DNA of 55,438 nt from Burkholderiaceae bacterium (GTDB lineage: Bacteria; Pseudomonadota; Gammaproteobacteria; Burkholderiales; Burkholderiaceae_C). The translations under genes and the position numbers were made by a program. Below are positions 17,038-25,581 of this stretch, one piece after another (the first letter of the stretch is position 1; every line of letters starts with the position of its first letter). The stretch is from NCBI GenBank assembly GCA_022702125.1, contig JAKOND010000027.1, forward strand, positions 1-55,438, given 5' to 3'. The notes beneath the pieces were generated by a model. That model did no database searches and had not been told where the DNA came from. It saw only the letters and a program-made list of their open reading frames with translations.

Positions 17038-18078
17038 ATGCAATTCCTCGCATCCCTGGGCCACGCGGCCGTCGAATGGACCACCGCCACGGTGGTCGCC
17101 CCGGTGCTCCAGCATCTTCCCGCCTGGATGCGGGCGGGCGCGGGCGAGCCGGCGGACATCGCCGAGGCGCTGCTGATCTCGCTGCTGCAGATCGGCGTCA
17201 TCGCGTTCGTGATGCGGCCCCTGGAATCCCTCGCGCCCGCCGAGCGCTGGAGCGACCGCAAGCTGGCCGGCCTCGACCGCACCTACACCCTGGTGATGCT
17301 GCTGGGCCTGTTCCCGCTGTTCAGCTTCATCGTGCTGACGCCGATGGCCCACCTGCTGGGCGCCACGCCCGCCGCCTCGGGCGCGCAGGACGGCCCGGGC
17401 GGCCTGCTGCGGTGGGTGCCCTGGTTCGGCTCGCATCCGCTGCTGCTGTTCGCGCTCTACTACCTGGTCTACGACCTGGCGTACTACTGGATGCACCGGC
17501 TGCAGCACGAGCTGCCCTGGTGGTGGGCGATGCACAGCATGCACCACAGCCAGCGCCAGATGGGCTGCTGGGCCAACGACCGCACCCACTACCTCGACGG
17601 GATGCTGCAGTCGATCGTGCTGGCGAGCGTGGGGCTGGCGATGGGCGTGGACACGGCGCAGTTCGCGCTCATCGTGATGGTGAGCGAGCTGCTGCAGAGC
17701 CTTTCGCACGCCAACGTGCGCTGGGGCTTCGGCCGGCTGGGCCGGCGGCTGGTGGTCGATCCGCCGTTCCACCGGCTGCACCACATGCTGCGCGACCCGG
17801 AGCGGCCGCAACTGCACAACTGCAACTTCGGCCAGGTGCTGCCGTGGTGGGACCAGCTGTTCGGCACCGCCCTGTACGGCGAGCCGCCCCGGCCCACCGG
17901 CGTGAGCGACCCGATGGTGGACGCGGACAACGGACGCGGCCTGCTGGCCCAGCAGTGGTTCGTGCTGCGCCGGTTCTGGGCGGCGGTCCGCTGCCGCGAC
18001 GGCTGGCGCCTGGGCGAGGTGTCCTTCGACGAGCGCCACCGGCCGGTGCCGGCCGGTCCCGCGTCGCCGGAGCATTGA
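17038..18078 (+). CDS. Sterol desaturase/fatty acid hydroxylase family membrane enzyme
   Basis: A 346-residue integral membrane di-iron enzyme. Histidine boxes are visible: HRLQHE (HxxxH), HSMHHS (HxxHH) and HRLHHM (HxxHH), plus the nearby DRTHYLDG. Several membrane helices precede and separate them. Family members hydroxylate or desaturate lipids, hopanoids, carotenoids or alkylglycerols; which one applies here is not clear. GAGAAT ends nine bases before the ATG and no Shine-Dalgarno is seen, so a very short leader is possible. It is convergent with the RidA-like gene of the island. Confidence 0.9.
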   Translation: MQFLASLGHAAVEWTTATVVAPVLQHLPAWMRAGAGEPADIAEALLISLLQIGVIAFVMRPLESLAPAERWSDRKLAGLDRTYTLVMLLGLFPLFSFIVLTPMAHLLGATPAASGAQDGPGGLLRWVPWFGSHPLLLFALYYLVYDLAYYWMHRLQHELPWWWAMHSMHHSQRQMGCWANDRTHYLDGMLQSIVLASVGLAMGVDTAQFALIVMVSELLQSLSHANVRWGFGRLGRRLVVDPPFHRLHHMLRDPERPQLHNCNFGQVLPWWDQLFGTALYGEPPRPTGVSDPMVDADNGRGLLAQQWFVLRRFWAAVRCRDGWRLGEVSFDERHRPVPAGPASPEH

Positions 18079-18189
18079 AAGTACCGGGCCGAGGGCCGCG
18101 TCGACGCCGGCCAAGAGGGCATGGCGCCGCCCGGCGGACGAGCGCCCGCGCAACGGCCGTCGACGGGACGCGTCACGGGCGCGTCCCGA

Positions 18190-18606
18190 TCATTCGGGGA
18201 CGACCGCGATGACGTCGATCTCCATCAGCCACTGCGGCTGGCCGAGCGCCACGACCACCAGGCCGGTCGAGATCGGGAAGACGCCCTTGAGCCATTTGCC
18301 GACCTCCCGGTATACCGCTTCCCGGTATCGCGGGTCGGTGAGGTAGGTGGTGGTCTTGACGATGTGCGACATGTCGCTGCCGGCTTCTTCCAGGAGCTGC
18401 TTCACGTTCTTCATGGCCTGCTCCGCCTGTGCCCGGGGATCGCCCAGGCCCACCAGGTTTCCGTCGAAGTCCGTTCCCACCTGGCCCCGCACGTAGACGG
18501 TGTTGCCGGCGCGGACCGCCTGGCACAGGTCGTTGTCGAGCTGCTGGTTCGGATAGGTTTCCCGCGTGTTGAACATGCGGATCCGGGTGTGCGTGGGAGG
18601 GGTCAT
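18190..18606 (-). CDS. RidA-like (YjgF/YER057c/UK114) protein lacking the deaminase arginine
   Basis: A 138-residue RidA-fold protein. It shows the family layout (QAVRAGNTVYVRGQVG, DPRAQAEQAMKNVKQLLEEAG, HIVKTTTYLTDPRYR), but in the strand where RidA has the catalytic Arg (VARLP), this protein reads VVALGQ. The active-site Arg is therefore absent and classical imine-deaminase activity is unlikely. That fits Rid subfamilies commonly encoded in catabolic operons. It is the last gene of the minus-strand island, 40 bases after the monooxygenase. The start at 18606 is preferred; a second ATG at 18576 is possible. Confidence 0.85.
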   Translation of the reverse strand: MTPPTHTRIRMFNTRETYPNQQLDNDLCQAVRAGNTVYVRGQVGTDFDGNLVGLGDPRAQAEQAMKNVKQLLEEAGSDMSHIVKTTTYLTDPRYREAVYREVGKWLKGVFPISTGLVVVALGQPQWLMEIDVIAVVPE

Positions 18607-18646
18607 GGGGGCGGGGAGTTTCGGGTGGCTGGTTGCGGGCGGGTGT

Positions 18647-19972
18647 TCATGCGACGGCTTCGCGGGTCTGGGTCTCGGTGCCGCTGCCTTCCGGCGCGAT
18701 GGCGTTCGGAGCGGTTTGCCGACGGGCGTGGTGCTGCTGGTACTGGCGCTGGATGGCGATGTGGTCCGCCACGTGCTTGGCGTCGTGCCAGACGCCCCAA
18801 ATGAAGGCGGAGCCGCGGCGGGACAGCCACGGAAGCCCCACGAAATAGATCCCCGGCTCCGCTCCCACGCCGCGCTGGTGGCGCGGCTTGCCGTTATCGT
18901 GCAAGGTATCGACCTGCAGCCAGCCGTAGTCCGCCGCATAGCCCGTGGCCCAGACGACCGAGGTGATGCCGGCCGCCCGCAGGTCCAGATCGCGCAGGGG
19001 CTCGGCGATGCAGGCGGCGTCCGCCACGCGCTCCCGCGCCTGCGGGTCCGGCGGCATCCGGAGGCCGTTGCGCTCCACATAGGCATCGGCCGCATCCAGC
19101 AGGGAGAAGTAGCTGTCGTCGCCCCGCCGGAGGTTGTCCACCAGGTCCGGCTTGAACGTCGCCTTGCCCCGGTCGAAGGATTCGGTCTGTCCGACCAGGG
19201 TGATTCCGGACTGCGCGAGGCGCCTGAAATCGATCGTGTGGCCGCCGCGCGCTCCGCTCACGGCGATCGTGACGTGTTCCCGGCCGGGTTGCACGGCTTC
19301 GGAATCCCACATGCCGAGCACGCCCAGCCACCAGCAGAAGTCGTGGTCGCGGTACGTGCGGGGAGGCCGCTCGTGCGCGCCGACCGACAGGTGCACCTTC
19401 CTGCCGGACAGGTGCAGTTCTTCGGCGATCTGCACGCCGGAGGATCCGGCGCCCACGACCAGCACGTTGCCCGCCGGCAGCTGCGCGGGGTTGAAGTATT
19501 TCGCCGAGTGGATCTGGTACAGCGCAGGATCCGCGGGCGCGATGGCCGGCACGACCGGTTTCTGGAACGGACCTGTCGCGACGACGACCCGGTTCGCCAG
19601 GAACGTGCCTTGCGACGTCTCGACCGTGAATCCGGGGCGGCCCGGGTTGCGCGTCACGCGCCGCACGTCGACTCCCGTGCGGATCGGGGCCTGGATCTTC
19701 CGGGCGTAGTTTTCGAAATAGTCCGCGACCTGGTCCTTGCTCGCGAACGCGTCGGGGTGCATATCGAAAGCGAGGCCCGGAAAACGGTCGTGCCATGCCG
19801 GTCCGTTGGCGACGAGGGAATCCCATCGTCCGGTCCGCCAGGCCTCGGCGATGCGGTGCTTTTCGAGCACCACATGGGGGATCGCCAGCCGGCTCAGGTG
19901 CTCGCTCGCCGCCACGCCGGCCTGGCCGGCGCCCACCACGAGCGTGTCGATGTCATCCACGATATCGGTCAT
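18647..19972 (-). CDS. FMO-type FAD/NADPH monooxygenase
   Basis: A 441-residue class B flavoprotein monooxygenase. The FAD motif VVGAGQAG lies at 12-19, a fingerprint-like segment with YQIHSAKYF (His155) just before the NADPH motif VVGAGSSG (172-179), and the late VWATGYAADYGWL (ATGY) motif. YUCCA-like and N- or Baeyer-Villiger oxygenases share this layout; the reaction cannot be chosen from sequence. It is separated from the aldolase gene by 216 bases, which contain a CCGGAC/GTCCGG stem-loop (19987-20003) just upstream of the start. It is followed by the RidA-like gene. G+C is visibly lower than in flanking DNA. Confidence 0.9.
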   Translation of the reverse strand: MTDIVDDIDTLVVGAGQAGVAASEHLSRLAIPHVVLEKHRIAEAWRTGRWDSLVANGPAWHDRFPGLAFDMHPDAFASKDQVADYFENYARKIQAPIRTGVDVRRVTRNPGRPGFTVETSQGTFLANRVVVATGPFQKPVVPAIAPADPALYQIHSAKYFNPAQLPAGNVLVVGAGSSGVQIAEELHLSGRKVHLSVGAHERPPRTYRDHDFCWWLGVLGMWDSEAVQPGREHVTIAVSGARGGHTIDFRRLAQSGITLVGQTESFDRGKATFKPDLVDNLRRGDDSYFSLLDAADAYVERNGLRMPPDPQARERVADAACIAEPLRDLDLRAAGITSVVWATGYAADYGWLQVDTLHDNGKPRHQRGVGAEPGIYFVGLPWLSRRGSAFIWGVWHDAKHVADHIAIQRQYQQHHARRQTAPNAIAPEGSGTETQTREAVA

Positions 19973-20188
19973 CGGTAGTCTTTCGACCGGACCATCCGTC
20001 CGGCCATTGATGGATAGGAAATGAGGGGTGCCCGTTTCTGGGAGTGGACCCGGATGCCCGGTCCCCGACACCGACTCGTTCAAACCAGGCCGGTGCCGGA
20101 AGAGGGACGGTCGATCGGGAAAATCCCCGGCCGATATTTCAAATCGCGCTGCAAGCCCCGTGCTGCGGAATCGGCATGGCCGATCGCA

Positions 20189-20920
20189 TCAATCCGCCAG
20201 CGACGGGTCGCCCTTGAGCATCAGGTACTTCATCTCCTCGAAATGCCGTTCGGAGAAATCGGCGATCTTTTCCCAGCTCCGGGCCGTCTTTTCCGCGACC
20301 TCGTCCGAAAGCACCCTGAGCGGCTGGCCCGTGGACCATGCGGTCACCAGGATCTGGCAGGACCTTTCGAAGGTCCACATGTCGTCGAACGCTTCTCCGA
20401 CGGTCCTGGCGGTCACCATCACGCCGTGGTTGCCCATCAGCAGACGGGTCTTGTCCCGGAGGAGCCCCGCCAGCCGCGCGCCTTCCTCGACCGTGTCCGC
20501 CATGCCCCCGTACATCGCGTCCACCGCGACCCGGTTGAAATACCGGGCGGTGTTCTGGTCGATGGGCGGGATGCGCGGGTTCTCCAGGCATGCCACGCTG
20601 GTGGCATGCACCGGGTGCAGGTGCAGCACCGCCCGGGCCTGCGGCAGCATCCGATGGATCTGCCCGTGGATCGACCAGGCGGTCGCGTCCACGTCCTGTC
20701 GATGGGCGCAGGACGCGTCGTCGGCGTCGAGCAGGAGCAGGTCGCTCGCGCGGATGCGGGAAAAATGCATCCATTTCGGATTCAGCAGGAACCGTTTCCC
20801 GTCGTCGGAGACGGCGGCGCTGAAATGGTTGGCGACCGCTTCGTGCATGCCGAGATGCGCAATGATGCGGAAGGTGGCCGCGAGATCGACGCGCACCTTC
20901 TCTTCGTGGTTCAGCCCCAT
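20189..20920 (-). CDS. Class II aldolase/adducin family protein
   Basis: A 243-residue zinc-dependent aldolase-fold protein. The metal ligands are visible as HLHPVH (His100, His102) and NHGVM (His165). The segment before the first histidines, AWSIHGQIHRM, has no Glu at the position of the catalytic acid of fuculose-phosphate aldolases; this is the adducin-like variant common among bacterial proteins of unknown activity. No phosphate-binding site is obvious. The start, ATG 20920, lies 23 bases after the binding-protein gene, so it is in the same transcript. It may carry out C-C cleavage of an oxidised intermediate (inference). Confidence 0.87.
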   Translation of the reverse strand: MGLNHEEKVRVDLAATFRIIAHLGMHEAVANHFSAAVSDDGKRFLLNPKWMHFSRIRASDLLLLDADDASCAHRQDVDATAWSIHGQIHRMLPQARAVLHLHPVHATSVACLENPRIPPIDQNTARYFNRVAVDAMYGGMADTVEEGARLAGLLRDKTRLLMGNHGVMVTARTVGEAFDDMWTFERSCQILVTAWSTGQPLRVLSDEVAEKTARSWEKIADFSERHFEEMKYLMLKGDPSLAD

Positions 20921-20943
20921 GGGATGTGCTCTCCGTGAATCGG

Positions 20944-21774
20944 TCAGGGCTTGGGCATCAGCTCTTGCAGGTCTTTCGCGGTGGGCGCTTCGAACTTGTA
21001 TTTCTTCAATAGCGCGGCGTATTCGGGAGAAGCCCGGTATTTCTCCAGGGCGTCGACCAGCGCTTTCCTGACCTCGTCATTGCCCTTCTTCACCCCGAAG
21101 CCATTGAGGACCGGATAAATGAGGGTGTCCGAGGACACGGTGATGCGATCGCCCAGCTTCTCGACGGCGCCCCGGGCGACGGCGGCATCGGTGATCTGCG
21201 CCTCGACCGCGCGCGAGAGCAGGGCCTGGGTGGTTTGCGGATCGGTCTGGTATTCGCTGATCTCGATGGGTTTCTTGCCGGTCTTGACGCAATATTCGGC
21301 CGAGAGCTTGCGCAGTTGCTGGAGCCAGGAGGTGGCGCCCATGGAGCCGATCTTCCGGCCGCAGAAATCCTCGGGTTTCCTGGGCTGGTAATCGCTGCCC
21401 TTGAGGGCCAGGATCGACTCGCCGCTCTTCAGGTATGGAATCATGTCCATGACCTTGACGCGCTCCGCGGTGATGTACATCGAGGAATTGATGATGTCGA
21501 AGCGGTTGCCTTGCAGGCCGGTGATCAGGTTCGGGAACCGGGTATCGATGTGCTCGACCTTGCGTCCCATCGCCTTGGCGAGGCCTTCGACGAACTCGAT
21601 ATCGAATCCGGCAGGCTTGTTGTTCTCCATGTATTCGTACGGGAAGAACGTCATGTCGGATGCCGCGGTGATTTTCCCGGGCTGCTGGAAGGCGCCCGCG
21701 CTGAACGAGGCGAGCGCGAATACCGCGGCGCCCAGTGCCGACGGAAGGATTTTGGAGAGCGAGCGATAAATCAT
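20944..21774 (-). CDS. Polar amino-acid-type ABC transporter substrate-binding protein
   Basis: A 276-residue periplasmic binding protein of the HisJ/GlnH family. The signal peptide ends near FSAGAFQ. ITAASDMTFFPYEYMENNKPAGFDIEFVE is the canonical ligand-domain opening; later come NRFDIINSSMYITAERV and VLNGFGVKKGNDEV. Two Cys in the mature part (EDFCG and AEYCVK) may form a disulfide. It lies between the PhyH gene and the aldolase gene and surely partners the fused permease-ATPase upstream in the operon. It probably binds an amino acid or amino-acid-like compound. Confidence 0.93.
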   Translation of the reverse strand: MIYRSLSKILPSALGAAVFALASFSAGAFQQPGKITAASDMTFFPYEYMENNKPAGFDIEFVEGLAKAMGRKVEHIDTRFPNLITGLQGNRFDIINSSMYITAERVKVMDMIPYLKSGESILALKGSDYQPRKPEDFCGRKIGSMGATSWLQQLRKLSAEYCVKTGKKPIEISEYQTDPQTTQALLSRAVEAQITDAAVARGAVEKLGDRITVSSDTLIYPVLNGFGVKKGNDEVRKALVDALEKYRASPEYAALLKKYKFEAPTAKDLQELMPKP

Positions 21775-21802
21775 GGGGATGACGTCCTTGGTGAATTGAT
21801 CT

Positions 21803-22675
21803 TCAGGCCATGGCATTCTTGGCAGCCTGCTGCTGCACGAAGAACGATGCGCCGCGGGGCTTTTCCGGCAGGCGCAGGAGATTCCCGGTGCTGCGCACCA
21901 GTCCGCTTTCCTTTCCCGCCACCAGCGCGCCCGCGTGCTCGCTGGGCAGGGGGTTCTCGCACAAGGGCAAGGCATCCTCCGCCGCGTAGACGCCGATGAA
22001 CAGGGTGCGGGGCAGCTCGGTATGGTTCGGGCTCGATGCGTGCAGCAGGCGCGTATGCATGAAGCACACGGATCCGGACGGGGCGTAGCACGCGACCGGC
22101 TCGGTGCAATATTCGTCCACGACCGATTTCTCCACGGCCCCCGTGAAACGGTCGTTGTGCCAATGCGACCAGAGCGGCCCCTTGTGGCTGCCGGGAATGA
22201 CCATCAGCGGTCCGTTGTCCGGCGTGACATCGCTCACCATCAGCAGCGCCGTGACCAGGTCGTCGTTGGTGTGCGGCGTGAAGGGGAAATCCTGGTGCCA
22301 CTCCACCACGGTTTTGGTGCGGGGCAGTTTGGAGTTGATCTTGCTGTGGTGGAAGCGCGCGCCGGCGCTTCCGACCAGCTGCGCCGCGATGGCGGCCATC
22401 CGGGATTCGAGCGCGATCCTCCTGTACGCGGAAGAGATCTCGGTGGGCGAACTGACCCGGCGCAGGGACGGATGGTCCGCCCGGTGATCGTCCTCGATGT
22501 CGAACCGCGAACGTCCGTCCCGGGTCGTGCCCCAAGGCTTGGTATTCGCGCGGCTTTCCTCGACCCACCGCTCGAAATCGCCGTTCAACGATTGCACTTC
22601 TTCGGGGGAGAGCACTCCCTCGACGACCAGGAAACCTTGCTCGTGGTATTTGTCGACTTGCGACTGCTCGATCAT
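21803..22675 (-). CDS. PhyH-family Fe(II)/2-oxoglutarate dioxygenase
   Basis: A 290-residue non-haem iron dioxygenase of the phytanoyl-CoA hydroxylase family. Iron ligands are visible as WHQDF (His127, Asp129) and HTRLLHASSPN (His212), with Arg223 eleven residues on as the 2-oxoglutarate anchor. The N-terminus has the usual EQGFLVVEGVLSPEEV. The family hydroxylates amino acids (ectoine, proline), acyl-CoAs or aminophosphonates. Its place between transporter genes suggests it hydroxylates the imported compound first (inference). It lies 42 bases downstream of the transporter gene and 28 bases upstream of the binding-protein gene. Confidence 0.93.
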   Translation of the reverse strand: MIEQSQVDKYHEQGFLVVEGVLSPEEVQSLNGDFERWVEESRANTKPWGTTRDGRSRFDIEDDHRADHPSLRRVSSPTEISSAYRRIALESRMAAIAAQLVGSAGARFHHSKINSKLPRTKTVVEWHQDFPFTPHTNDDLVTALLMVSDVTPDNGPLMVIPGSHKGPLWSHWHNDRFTGAVEKSVVDEYCTEPVACYAPSGSVCFMHTRLLHASSPNHTELPRTLFIGVYAAEDALPLCENPLPSEHAGALVAGKESGLVRSTGNLLRLPEKPRGASFFVQQQAAKNAMA

Positions 22676-22717
22676 TTCAAACTCCTTGAGAAAATACGCG
22701 ATGGCATGGGTCGATAT

Positions 22718-24238
22718 TCACGCCAGTGAAACGTCCTTCAGGAATGCCTCGACCCGTGGATTGTTTCCAAGCCTGAATACCGCGGGGGTGTCGTCGCAAA
22801 CCACGCGGCCTTTTTCCATGAATACGATCCGGTCGGAAACCTTGAAGGCGAAATTCATCTCGTGGGTGACGATCACCATGGTGATGCCTTCCTCGGCGAG
22901 CGTTTCGATGACCTGGAGCACCTCGGTGACCTTCTCCGGATCCAGCGCGGAGGTCGGTTCGTCGAACAGCATGATCTGCGGACGCATCATCAAGGCCCTG
23001 GCAATCGCCACGCGCTGCTGCTGGCCGCCGGACAACTGGTGGGGATATTTGAAGACATGCTCCAGCATCCCGACTTTCCACAGCAGTTCGTAGGCTCGCC
23101 GTGTCAATTCCTGCGCCGGCGCGATGCCGTGGTAGCGGGGAGCCAGGAGCAGGTTGTTCAGGACCGTCAGATGCGGGAACAAATTGAAGTTCTGAAAGAC
23201 CATGCCGATGCTCAGGCGGTGCTCGGAGTTCTCCACCAGGCGGGGCTTTTGGGCACCCTGCCGCAGCAGGTGGATGAACGGCTGGCCATTGACCTTGATA
23301 TTCCCGTTGTCCAGCTTTTCCAGGCCGTTCAAAAGACGGATCAAGGTGGTCTTTCCCGATCCGGAAGGCCCGATCACGGAAACCACCTGGCCTTGCGCGA
23401 TTTTCAGATCCACGGCGCCGAGGACTTCGACGTTGTTGTAGGCCTTGTGCAGTTTGGATGCTTCCAGCGCGGGCCCTTCCCATGCCGCCTGGGGACGCGG
23501 CGCCTGCCGGATGCTATTTTTCGCCGCCTCGAATATGTCCGCACCCGGCATGCGCGCCACCTTGCGCTTGGTCACGTCGAGGTAATGCTCGATCCGCTTC
23601 AGGATGAAATCGAATACCGTGACGATCGCGACGTAATAGATCGCCACTGCGGTCATGGTTTCCATGACCAGGAAATTCTGCGAATACAGCCGTTGGCCGA
23701 CCATCAGAATTTCTGTCAGCGAAATGACCGATACGAGCGAACTGAGCTTGACGATCGAGATGAATTCATTGGCCAGCGAAGGAAGCGCTACCCGTATGGC
23801 CTGGGGAACCACGACGCGCCACTGGATGCCCAGGAATCGCAGGCCGAGGGCGACGGCCGCTTCGTACTGGCCCTTGGGGATGGAGAGCAGGCCGCCGCGA
23901 TGGATTTCGGCGATGTATGCGCTTTCGCAGACGACTAGGGCGATCAGCCCCGCCCAGAAAGGATCGTTGAGAACGGCGCCGCTGGACGGCAGGGCCTGGG
24001 GGAGGTTGTAGGTGAAAATCAGCAATACCAGCAGGGGAATGCTGCGGAACAGCCAGATATATGCGCGCGCAGGCAGGTGGATGAGCGGATTCGCGGACTG
24101 CTTCGCCAGTGCCAGGATAAATCCGGCAAGCACGCTCAGAATCCAGGTGAAAATACTGAGCTTGATGACGGTGACTGCCGCTGACCAGAAATCCTGGTAG
24201 CCGAGCAGGCCGAGCATGTAATTCCAGTCGAAATTCAT
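22718..24238 (-). CDS. Fused permease-ATPase of a polar amino acid ABC importer
   Basis: A 506-residue fusion. Residues 1-220 are a GltK/HisM-type permease with about five helices and the EAA loop (EAAVALGLRFLGIQW near 126-140). After a linker, residues 256-506 are a GlnQ/HisP-type ATPase with Walker A GPSGSGKT (290-297), signature LSGGQQQR, Walker B IMLFDEPTSALD and an H-loop in VTHEM. Such fused importers exist but separate genes are more common. It heads the island operon, with a promoter and a dyad upstream, and lacks a second permease gene, so it probably homodimerises. Confidence 0.95.
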   Translation of the reverse strand: MNFDWNYMLGLLGYQDFWSAAVTVIKLSIFTWILSVLAGFILALAKQSANPLIHLPARAYIWLFRSIPLLVLLIFTYNLPQALPSSGAVLNDPFWAGLIALVVCESAYIAEIHRGGLLSIPKGQYEAAVALGLRFLGIQWRVVVPQAIRVALPSLANEFISIVKLSSLVSVISLTEILMVGQRLYSQNFLVMETMTAVAIYYVAIVTVFDFILKRIEHYLDVTKRKVARMPGADIFEAAKNSIRQAPRPQAAWEGPALEASKLHKAYNNVEVLGAVDLKIAQGQVVSVIGPSGSGKTTLIRLLNGLEKLDNGNIKVNGQPFIHLLRQGAQKPRLVENSEHRLSIGMVFQNFNLFPHLTVLNNLLLAPRYHGIAPAQELTRRAYELLWKVGMLEHVFKYPHQLSGGQQQRVAIARALMMRPQIMLFDEPTSALDPEKVTEVLQVIETLAEEGITMVIVTHEMNFAFKVSDRIVFMEKGRVVCDDTPAVFRLGNNPRVEAFLKDVSLA

Positions 24239-24308
24239 AACGATTTTCTCGGCAACGATGAATGCACAATGGAAATAACCGTCGCCGGGTTATGGACGGG
24301 TCGGTCAA

Positions 24309-24338
24309 AGTATCTTTCCGCGGCTCGTATCGAGTCAA
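24309..24338 (-). promoter_or_regulatory. Sigma-70-like promoter of the island operon
   Basis: Read on the minus strand: TTGACT (24338-24333), 18-base spacer, GATACT (24314-24309). This matches the -35 well (5 of 6) and the -10 in four of six positions. It would give a 5' leader of roughly 65 bases before the transporter ATG at 24238. The -35 overlaps a LysR-type dyad, as expected for a promoter under LysR control. Confidence 0.5.
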
Positions 24339-24351
24339 CTAGCAAATAGTT
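24337..24351. promoter_or_regulatory. LysR-type dyad overlapping the -35
   Basis: AACTA, five bases, TAGTT: a perfect, interrupted, A+T-rich dyad with the size and T-N11-A-like shape of LysR-type binding boxes. It touches the -35 hexamer of the island promoter. The adjacent LysR protein (24637-25581) is the natural candidate to bind it. Confidence 0.45.
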
Positions 24352-24433
24352 ATGCAGCGCTTAGTCGCATCCTATACGGGTGCCATGCGGGTCCTGCGGG
24401 GTTTTATCGGCATCGGGCGCATCATTTTGGCAT

Positions 24434-24450
24434 CCATATTTCCAATATGG
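24434..24450. promoter_or_regulatory. Perfect dyad upstream of the island promoter
   Basis: CCATATT, three bases, AATATGG: a perfect 7-bp dyad, flanked by GCA and TGC that nearly extend it. It lies about 90 bases further from the transporter gene than the promoter dyad. It may be a second operator or the recognition site for another regulator. Confidence 0.4.
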
Positions 24451-24636
24451 TGCGTTTTTCCCTCGTTTGGTGCGAGCATAATCATGCATCGAATGGCGAG
24501 TCCGGAAGTCATTGAAAAGAAAACCGGATGCGAGGCGTGGTGAAATGCCCGCGCGGGGAAGGACGAAATCCATGGCGGGATTCGCCGGATTCCCGTTTTG
24601 CGAGAAATGCCGGCCCGGGAATCCGGATGGTCCGGG

Positions 24637-25581
24637 TCAAGGGCTCGCGTGCCGGGCCAGGGAGGGCGGGGCGAGGTCCACGCTGCGGCAATAGTCCATG
24701 AACAGTCGGGTCGCGGGGGAAGGCTGGTTGTTCTTGAGATAGGCCATGACGAAGGTGGACGCAGGCATTTCGTCCCGGATGTCGATCTGGGCCAGCCGTT
24801 TTCCGTCGTAGGTATCCTGGGTGCATGGACGGGTGACCAGGACCGAGAATCCCAGGCCCTGGCCCACCATGCACCGGACCATTTCGATCGACGGGGAGCT
24901 GTAGGCGACTGTCGGGTAGAACCCCCGGTTCTTGAAAATGTCGATGAAGTAGTTCCGGCTCGGCACCACATCCAGAAGAATCATGGGTTCGTGGCTCAGT
25001 TCTTCCAGGCTGACCGAATCGTTTCGCGCCAAGGGGTGTTTCTCGGGCAGCAGCGCATAAGGCTTGTGCGGAGCATTCAGCGTTTCTTTATGGATGGAAT
25101 TTCCCAATTCCAGATCGTAGAGAAACGCCAGGTCGAACCGTCCCCGGTGCAGTCCCTGCATGAGTTCGTGCTGTTCTCCGTCGTGGAGTTGAATGGTGAT
25201 CTGCGGATGGATTTTCTTGAATCCGGAAATCAGTTTCGGCAAATAGAGCGGGGCCACCGATTCGAAGCAGCCCAGGGCGATCGTGCCGGAAACCACATTC
25301 CATTCGGTGCTGGAATTTTGTTCGAGATCGTTGGAAAGCTGCAGCAGATGCTTGGCTTTTTCGTAGATCCTTCGCCCGTTGAATGTCAGCGATACGCCCT
25401 GGGCATGGTGGCGAATGAATAACTGCTGGTCGAGTATTTCTTCCAGCGATCTGATCGCGACAGATATGGACGGCTGCGAGATGTGCAGTTTCCTGGCGGC
25501 TTCGACAATGCTGTCTTCCTCCACGACGGCGACGAAATACTTGATCTGTTTCAGCGTGAACCGCGCGGTGAGCTGCCTCAT
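24637..25581 (-). CDS. LysR-family transcriptional regulator of the island
   Basis: A 314-residue LysR-type regulator. The N-terminal winged helix-turn-helix is visible (FTLKQIKYFVAVVEEDSIVEAARKL, then HISQPSISVAIRSLEE), followed by the effector-binding domain beginning near residue 95 (GTIALGCFESVAPLYLPKL). Residues are typical of the CynR/Cbl-like group that senses small metabolites. The gene has the same orientation as the island operon, 398 bases upstream of it. A+T-richer codon use (AAT, TTT, AAA frequent) contrasts with neighbours outside the island and supports acquisition with it. The start MRQLTARF at 25581 is chosen over an upstream ATG that lacks homology. Confidence 0.94.
   Translation of the reverse strand: MRQLTARFTLKQIKYFVAVVEEDSIVEAARKLHISQPSISVAIRSLEEILDQQLFIRHHAQGVSLTFNGRRIYEKAKHLLQLSNDLEQNSSTEWNVVSGTIALGCFESVAPLYLPKLISGFKKIHPQITIQLHDGEQHELMQGLHRGRFDLAFLYDLELGNSIHKETLNAPHKPYALLPEKHPLARNDSVSLEELSHEPMILLDVVPSRNYFIDIFKNRGFYPTVAYSSPSIEMVRCMVGQGLGFSVLVTRPCTQDTYDGKRLAQIDIRDEMPASTFVMAYLKNNQPSPATRLFMDYCRSVDLAPPSLARHASP

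Larger units (their letters stand above)
24239..24636. other. Intergenic control region of the catabolic island
   Basis: About 400 bases between the transporter gene and the LysR gene, both on the minus strand. No convincing gene is present. It is A+T-rich for this genome and holds a sigma-70-like promoter (24309-24338), a LysR-type dyad (24337-24351), a second perfect dyad (24434-24450) and two TGGTGCG copies exactly 20 bases apart (24448-24454, 24468-24474). Confidence 0.7.

Noticed and set aside
13942-18153. A 1403-codon open frame on the minus strand across several plus-strand genes
   Set aside because: Very high G+C makes antisense frames stay open. Its translation is low-complexity and covers well-supported SDR, DUF4174 and hydroxylase genes; only the Bug receptor, in another frame, is real on this strand here.
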